From: Bacteroidaceae bacterium
GTDB lineage: Bacteria; Bacteroidota; Bacteroidia; Bacteroidales; Bacteroidaceae
Assembly: GCA_017552435.1 (NCBI GenBank)
Contig: JAFZPZ010000019.1
Span: forward strand, 38,123-102,122
DNA: 64,000 bases
Direction: 5' to 3'
The position numbers and the translations under genes were made by a program. The notes under the pieces are model-generated. The model worked only from the letters and a program-made list of their open reading frames with translations. It had not been told where the DNA came from and ran no database searches. Below, piece after piece: positions 59,669 to 64,000 of the stretch (position 1 is the first letter of the stretch; every line of letters begins with the position of its first letter).

Positions 59669-59825
59669 TGAAATTAATCTATACGCACCAAAAAAGGATG
59701 CCCCAACTGTCTGGAGCACCCTTGAAAATTTATTTGCTTATTTGCTCTGTTTGCAAACTCCGGATAGCAAAATGACCCCTATTCCGCGTCGTACACCAAG
59801 CGGACACTACACCCGTGTGACGGGG

Positions 59826-62800
59826 TTACTGTGCGTTCACGATCGTCCAGCCGCTGGGGATGCCGCTGGCGCCCTCACCCCAGCTATTCATCGATGCTGC
59901 CTTGGTGAACGTGCCCGTCTTGGCCACGACACCGAGCCAATTCGTTGTACACTTCTCTGCTGAGATATTGGTGGCAAGGCAAGTGACCGAGCTGAGGCTT
60001 ATGCAGCCAATGAACATGTTAAAGTAGCAACCACCTGTCAGCGTCGCGGCTGGCAAGTCTGGAGCCGTTGTCAAACTCGTGCAACCATTGAACATATTGG
60101 AATAGCAACTCTCGGCCAGCGTTGTGGCGGGCAGTGCGGGAGCAGTGGTCAAGTTCGTGCAGCCTTCGAACATACAGGAATAGCAATTAATTGTCAACGT
60201 CGTAGCGGGCAATAGCAACGTTTCAGATGAATGACTCACAATGTGTGTATTGCCATTAAATAGTTTGCAAAACGCAGACTCCCCTGTTAAGGTTGTGGTC
60301 GTGGCATATCCTGTCTTGCTGATAAGGCTCATGATGTTGCCATAGACATAGCAGTCTTCTGTACAGGAGAACGTACTATATTTGTCAATACCTTGCGCAT
60401 ACGTAGCATTAGTGCCGCGGAACGAGACTTTGTCGCCTTCCTTGGTGAGGGTGATGGCTGTGCCGGAAGTGTAGGAGTTCCAAGTTATGCCGTCGGTGCT
60501 GTATTCCACGCCGTTGGTGGCGGCTGTGGTGTTAATGGTGAACGTCACCATAGCTCCTGCCGTCTTTGCCTCGAAGGTGAGCGGTGTGAGCAGCGCCACG
60601 TCCTTGGCAGTCCAGCCGCTGGGGATGCCGTCGGCGCTGTTTGTCGTCCAACTTGTCATCGATTCAGGCCTGAAGAACGTACCTGTGGCGGCCACGCCAT
60701 TGAGCCAATTTTTTGTGCAGCTATTAGCGGAAATATTAGTAGCAAGACACGTCACGCTGTTCAGGTTTGTGCAACCACTGAACATGCCAGCATAGCAGTG
60801 ACTGGCCAGCGTCGGGGCGGGTAGTGTCGGTGCCGTAGTGAGGCTTGTGCAACCTTTGAACATATCCTGATAGCATTGAGTGGCCAGCGTCGTGGCGGGT
60901 AGTGACGGTGCCGTAGTGAGGCTTGTACAACCATCGAACATATTGGAATAGCATTGAGTGGTCAGAGTCGTGGCAGGCAATGCTGGAGCCGTCTGAAGTG
61001 AAGTACATCCTCGGAACATATAGGAATAGCATTGATCGGCCAGTGTCAGTGTCGTGGCGGGCAATGTCGGTGCCGTTGTTAAATTTGTGCAACCATCGAA
61101 CATCCCGTAATAGCAATGATCGACCAACGTCGTGGTGGGTAGTGCTGGAGCCGTTGTTAAACTCGTGCAACCACTGAACATACGATAATAGCAGTGTGTG
61201 GCCAGTGTCGTAGCGGGCAAATTTGCTGGTGCTGTCTTAAGTGAAGTACAACCTTGGAACATTTGGCTATAGCAATGAGTGACCAGCGTCGTAGCGGGCA
61301 AATTTGCTGGTGCTGTCTTAAGTGAAGTACAACCTTGGAACATTTGGCTATAGCAACCCCCGGCCAGCGTCGTGGCGGGCAATGCTGGAGCCGTTGTCAA
61401 ACTTGTACAACCATCGAACATATTAGAATAGCATTGAGAGGCCAGCGTCGTGGCGGGCAATGCCGGAGCCGTTGTCAAACTTGTGCAACCATTGAACATG
61501 CCGTAATAACAGAGATTGTACAGCGTCGTGGCGGGCAACACCAGTGCTTTGGTGGAGTGATTAAAAATGTTTGTGTTGCCAGTAAACAGTTGGGCGAATG
61601 TATAATTAGCTGTCAGCGTTGTGGTCGTGGCAAAGCTGTTCTTGTTGATCAGACTCATGATGTTGCCATAGACATAGCAGTCATCCGAACAGAAGAAATA
61701 GCTATACTTGCCGTCTGAAGTACTGTTGGCATATCTCACATTGGTACCTCGGAAGGAAACCTTGTCGCCGACGTTGGTAAGAGTGATGGGGTCCGTATAA
61801 GTCTTCCATGTTGCACCGTCGGTGCTGTATTCAACAGACAGCGAGGAAAGCGATGTGTCTGTCGATTTCGTAAATGACACCTGAACGTTAGCTTTCTTTG
61901 CCTCGAAGGTCAGCGGACGGGCGAGGTCTGAAGCTTCCATCTTCACGTTGATGGCGTAGTAGCTATTGTCTGCGAAGGTCACACCGGTCCTCTGATACAG
62001 GTAATACTCATTCCCGTCTGTGGCAGTCAGGGTGACAGTCTGGCTGCTAATGCCGGGAATACCCACGAAGAGCTCATTCGTAGCCGTTGTTGGCGTGACG
62101 ACATAGGAGTTCGTGCCATAATAGACGGTGAATGATTTCGCACTGATGGCAGCGTCGCTGTTGCCTTTGTCCTTCAGCGTGAACTTCACGACGGCGATGG
62201 GACGCTCGAAGTTCAGGTTGCTGATGCTGGCGTTGCCGCCGTCGATGGTCAGCGTGCCTGTTGCGGTGAAATAGAACAGGCTCTCCACTGTGCCGTCCTG
62301 CGAGGAGAGGTCGAGCGTGGAGCGGTCTTTGGTGGAGAAATAGAGCGTCTGGCCGTCAGTAAGTCCCTTGGCATTGATGTTGCCCGAAAGTGTGGCGGTT
62401 TTCTCGCCATAGGTCTTCGGCGTCAGGGTGCCGATGGGTGAATCATTGTCAGGGTTATTGTCTGTATAGACATACACCACATCACCATTCTCCCATGTCG
62501 ATTTCAGCTTGCCGTCGCTGTCGATGGCCTGGGCGCGCCTGGGGCCCGACTGGCTGTTGTCGCTGCCGATGCTGGTGCTGACGGTCAGTCGCAGGGTGCC
62601 AGGGTTGGGACGCTGGAACGAGAGGGTGCGCAGGGTGCGGTCGAAGGTGGTATCGCCCCAGGGCTGTACGACGGTGATCTTGCCGCCGTCGAAACGGATG
62701 ACCTGGATGTCGTCGGTGTTCAGTTCCTGGTCGCCGTCGGTGGTCTCGATGATGGCCTTGTTCTTGTTGTCAGTCGTGTTCTGGGCCGTAGCAGGCTGGG

Positions 62801-62852
62801 CGGTCAGAAGCATAACGCACAGCAGGGTGCAGAGTGTATTGATTGTCTTCAT
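59826..62852 (-). CDS. BspA-type LRR surface protein with fimbrillin-like N-terminal part
   Basis: 1,008 residues. Signal peptide MKTINTLCTLLCVMLLTAQP. Residues about 30-300 resemble a fimbrillin-like beta domain (VVKFTLKDKGNSDAAISAKS, VTLTATDGNEYYLYQRTGVT). Two blocks of BspA-type repeats follow: about 10 units of 26 residues (LPATTLASQCYSNMFDGCTS) at about 420-700, a spacer domain, then three units near the C-terminus. Two copies of a linker domain (GDKVSFRGTNVRYANSTSDG; GDKVSFRGTNATYAQG) suggest internal duplication. It ends SGIPSGWTIVNAQ, with no obvious T9SS domain of its own. Adhesion to host or other cells is the known role of relatives. Confidence 0.8.
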   Translation of the reverse strand: MKTINTLCTLLCVMLLTAQPATAQNTTDNKNKAIIETTDGDQELNTDDIQVIRFDGGKITVVQPWGDTTFDRTLRTLSFQRPNPGTLRLTVSTSIGSDNSQSGPRRAQAIDSDGKLKSTWENGDVVYVYTDNNPDNDSPIGTLTPKTYGEKTATLSGNINAKGLTDGQTLYFSTKDRSTLDLSSQDGTVESLFYFTATGTLTIDGGNASISNLNFERPIAVVKFTLKDKGNSDAAISAKSFTVYYGTNSYVVTPTTATNELFVGIPGISSQTVTLTATDGNEYYLYQRTGVTFADNSYYAINVKMEASDLARPLTFEAKKANVQVSFTKSTDTSLSSLSVEYSTDGATWKTYTDPITLTNVGDKVSFRGTNVRYANSTSDGKYSYFFCSDDCYVYGNIMSLINKNSFATTTTLTANYTFAQLFTGNTNIFNHSTKALVLPATTLYNLCYYGMFNGCTSLTTAPALPATTLASQCYSNMFDGCTSLTTAPALPATTLAGGCYSQMFQGCTSLKTAPANLPATTLVTHCYSQMFQGCTSLKTAPANLPATTLATHCYYRMFSGCTSLTTAPALPTTTLVDHCYYGMFDGCTNLTTAPTLPATTLTLADQCYSYMFRGCTSLQTAPALPATTLTTQCYSNMFDGCTSLTTAPSLPATTLATQCYQDMFKGCTSLTTAPTLPAPTLASHCYAGMFSGCTNLNSVTCLATNISANSCTKNWLNGVAATGTFFRPESMTSWTTNSADGIPSGWTAKDVALLTPLTFEAKTAGAMVTFTINTTAATNGVEYSTDGITWNSYTSGTAITLTKEGDKVSFRGTNATYAQGIDKYSTFSCTEDCYVYGNIMSLISKTGYATTTTLTGESAFCKLFNGNTHIVSHSSETLLLPATTLTINCYSCMFEGCTNLTTAPALPATTLAESCYSNMFNGCTSLTTAPDLPAATLTGGCYFNMFIGCISLSSVTCLATNISAEKCTTNWLGVVAKTGTFTKAASMNSWGEGASGIPSGWTIVNAQ

Positions 62853-62864
62853 GTCCGTTCCTCC

Positions 62865-63269
62865 TTACTTATTCTTGTTCAATACCTTCTTGCCGTTGAC
62901 AATGTAGATGCCACGCTTTGAACTTTGAACTTTCAATTTTGAACCTTCAACTTTCCTTCCCAGCAGGTCGTACACCTTCACGTTGCCGTCCTTGTCCTTC
63001 ATATTCAGGCGGTTGATGCCTGTTGCCTCGTCGTAGCTCATGGTGAGCGTCACCAGGCGCATGTCGGCGGTCAGCGTGGTGCCGTCGGTAAAGAGCAGCA
63101 CGGCATTGTTGCCGTCGATGCGTATCTCGCTGACGGTGCGGTCCACTGTCTCTTCATTGACAGTCAGCGTCTGCTGTACGCCATCGTTATTGTCGTCGGG
63201 TGTGGCATTCAGAGCCGGTGCCGTCATCAGCAGCGCAGCACCCAGAATCAGGATATTCATGCGTTTCAT
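62865..63269 (-). CDS. Small secreted protein with a T9SS-type C-terminal domain
   Basis: 134 residues. Signal peptide (MKRMNILILGAALLMTAPAL), a short beta-rich body (TVNEETVDRTVSEIRIDGNN, LVTLTMSYDEATGINRLNMK) and a C-terminus VYDLLGRKV...KRGIYIVNGKKVL typical of T9SS type A sorting domains. A family C repeat (62916-62954) codes for EGSKLKVQSSK inside that domain. It lies 12 bp before the 1,008-residue gene in the same operon. Confidence 0.7.
   Translation of the reverse strand: MKRMNILILGAALLMTAPALNATPDDNNDGVQQTLTVNEETVDRTVSEIRIDGNNAVLLFTDGTTLTADMRLVTLTMSYDEATGINRLNMKDKDGNVKVYDLLGRKVEGSKLKVQSSKRGIYIVNGKKVLNKNK
62916..62954. repeat. Family C repeat inside the small T9SS-type gene
   Basis: TTTGAACTTTGAACTTTCAA then TTTTGAACCTTCAACTTTC, in frame as EGSKLKVQSSK. 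Confidence 0.75.
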
Positions 63270-63292
63270 TGTTTCGTCGTTTTTAGTTTAAA

Positions 63293-63478
63293 CTAACCCC
63301 AATCTACATATTCTGGGGATTTGGGGTCGCCCAAATCACCTTGCGGGCTGCCATTGAGCAGCCTGCTCTGATGTTGCAACTGGACGACAAGCATCGCCGG
63401 TTTCTCGTAATCTTTCCCTTTGAGCAAAGCCCGAATTTGTTCACGCTGGCTACGCTCTTTTTTGATTGAAATTTTCAT
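63293..63478 (-). CDS. Small peptide with KPAMLVVQLQ...LLNGSP motif
   Basis: 61 residues, no signal peptide. The C-terminal 38 residues follow the pattern Y-x-K-P-x3-V-x2-L-x5-LL-x-G-S-P (YEKPAMLVVQLQHQSRLLNG, then SPQGDLGDP), and it ends EYVDWG. Such short peptides are frequent in Prevotella and Bacteroides next to surface-protein genes, with no known role; some have been considered as possible precursor peptides. The similar peptide at 63677 supports both. Confidence 0.6.
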   Translation of the reverse strand: MKISIKKERSQREQIRALLKGKDYEKPAMLVVQLQHQSRLLNGSPQGDLGDPKSPEYVDWG

Positions 63479-63496
63479 ATAATTTAATTCTTTCTG

Positions 63497-63560
63497 AAGT
63501 TAACGGAGTTAAAGAAGTTAACGAAGTTAACGCTTCGCTCGAAGTTAACGAAGTTAACGA
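63497..63560. repeat. GTTAACGAA-type repeat (family D)
   Basis: AGTTAACGGAGTTAAAGAAG, then TTAACGAAGTTAACG, CTTCGCTCG, AAGTTAACGAAGTTAACG. The related CTTTTAACTTC...AACTTCTTTAACTTCG run at 63611-63656 lies on the opposite strand, so the two could pair. Confidence 0.7.
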
Positions 63561-63676
63561 CGATACATTTTTGGAAGATTGGACTTTGACAGCATCCCAA
63601 GCTATTGTCTTTTAACTTCTCAGCGAGCATAGCGAGCGATAACTTCTTTAACTTCGTTTATTTAATCGCGATTTTT

Positions 63677-63823
63677 TTACCATTCTTCGTCCCCGATGCT
63701 GTTGAACTCGCGGGCACCAAACTCGCCGCTATAGCCTTTGGCGTATTGGCTGCCGGTCAGGATTGCCGATGCGTGATGTAATTCTATCACCTTCTGCGAA
63801 GGCTTTAAATATGTTTTCTTCAT
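63677..63823 (-). CDS. Small peptide, second KP...LTGS member
   Basis: 48 residues beginning MKKTYLKPSQKVIELHHASA, then ILTGSQYAKG and ending GDEEW. It shares with the 61-residue peptide the Y-x-KP start, an L/ILxGS turn and an acidic, aromatic C-terminus. Its ATG overlaps the stop of the preceding gene (ATGA at 63823-63820), so it is in the same operon as the T9SS-type protein upstream. Confidence 0.6.
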   Translation of the reverse strand: MKKTYLKPSQKVIELHHASAILTGSQYAKGYSGEFGAREFNSIGDEEW

Positions 63824-64000
63824 TTTACTACCTCCTTCCTGCCATTGTGGATGTACAGGCCTTTGGCTGTCGGCTGTTGGCCATTGGCTACGCGGCGCCC
63901 ACTCAGGTCGTACCAGGCATTATCATTTATCATTTGTCCTTTATCATTTAGACGCACAGCGTCGCCGATTCCGTCAACTTCGTCATCGTCGGCGTTCACG
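63820..64000 (-). CDS. C-terminal part of a secreted protein with T9SS-type sorting domain
   Basis: The last 59 residues are visible; the rest lies beyond the window. NDNAWYDLSGRRVANGQ...AKGLYIHNGRKEVVK is a typical T9SS type A C-terminal domain, so the product is likely exported by the machinery encoded at 24280-30495. A family C repeat at 63919-63950 codes for LNDKGQMINDN. It ends in an ATGA overlap with the small-peptide gene. Confidence 0.7.
   Translation of the reverse strand, partial: VNADDDEVDGIGDAVRLNDKGQMINDNAWYDLSGRRVANGQQPTAKGLYIHNGRKEVVK
63919..63950. repeat. Family C repeat inside the truncated T9SS-type gene
   Basis: ATTATCATTTATCATTTGTC then CTTTATCATTTA, in frame as LNDKGQMINDN. 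Confidence 0.65.

Noticed and set aside
58914-59963. 349-codon plus-strand frame over the WYL gene
   Set aside because: Antisense; the GC-rich codon bias of the WYL gene keeps the opposite frame open.

Overview
The window comes from a Bacteroidales genome, most likely a Prevotella-type (Prevotellaceae) bacterium. The evidence is the TAnnTTTG -7 promoter elements with TTTG about 19-21 bp upstream, a complete type IX secretion core (porP-gldK-gldL-gldM-gldN), BspA-type leucine-rich-repeat lipoproteins and surface proteins, an alpha2-type glycyl-tRNA synthetase, DUF4421, VirE-N/DUF3987 and Rha genes, and short palindromic elements typical of this order. I see no rRNA, tRNA, CRISPR array or insertion-sequence transposase.

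Layout. 1-1,500: the start of a ThuA-like gene, then a decayed accessory segment with a truncated HU-like gene running into a truncated nucleotidyltransferase gene. 1,558-7,285: a tripartite RND efflux operon. 7,339-14,344: pfkA, a GH13 enzyme and a glycogen-debranching enzyme interleaved with all three parts of a partner-switching module (SpoIIE-type phosphatase, STAS antagonist, HATPase anti-sigma kinase). 14,389-20,858: DUF4421 protein, a PreA-like flavoprotein, a patatin/surface-antigen fusion and a TPR-TM-AraC regulator. 21,086-23,710: a large lipoprotein with LRR repeats and a possible pore-forming segment. 23,885-24,162: a 42-bp tandem array. 24,280-30,495: the type IX secretion operon. 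30,789-32,993: glyS and an FKBP-like lipoprotein.

32,997-37,160: a Phe/Tyr biosynthesis operon (prephenate dehydratase, aminotransferase, DAHP synthase-chorismate mutase, prephenate dehydrogenase). It is preceded by a 19-codon leader ORF with five Phe and four Tyr codons, a terminator hairpin and a competing antiterminator segment, which together form a textbook-style attenuator. 37,698-51,966 is mostly housekeeping and envelope genes: GH25 lysozyme, two deoxynucleoside kinases, a FadL-like porin, a repeat-rich secreted protein, prmA, a LolC/FtsX-type permease, an aminotransferase, an AraC regulator with a TonB receptor, and groES-groEL.

52,083-59,633 is an accessory island: DUF5675, VirE-N/DUF3987, a Rha/KilA-C antirepressor, an AAA/DUF4143 ATPase, and a translationally coupled operon under a WYL regulator that encodes a 21-residue hydrophobic peptide and two proteins of unknown function. 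59,826-64,000 is a surface-protein locus with a 1,008-residue BspA-type protein, a mini-protein carrying a T9SS-type C-terminal domain, two small peptides with a shared motif, and the end of another T9SS-type cargo gene.

Several families of short repeats run through the window: GC-rich palindromes of the GACCCCC..CCCCCTTTAGGGGG type, a CCTCACCCC..CCTCTC..GAGAGGGG type, and AT-rich monotonous repeats. They lie between genes, often directly after stop codons, but also in frame inside at least nine coding regions.
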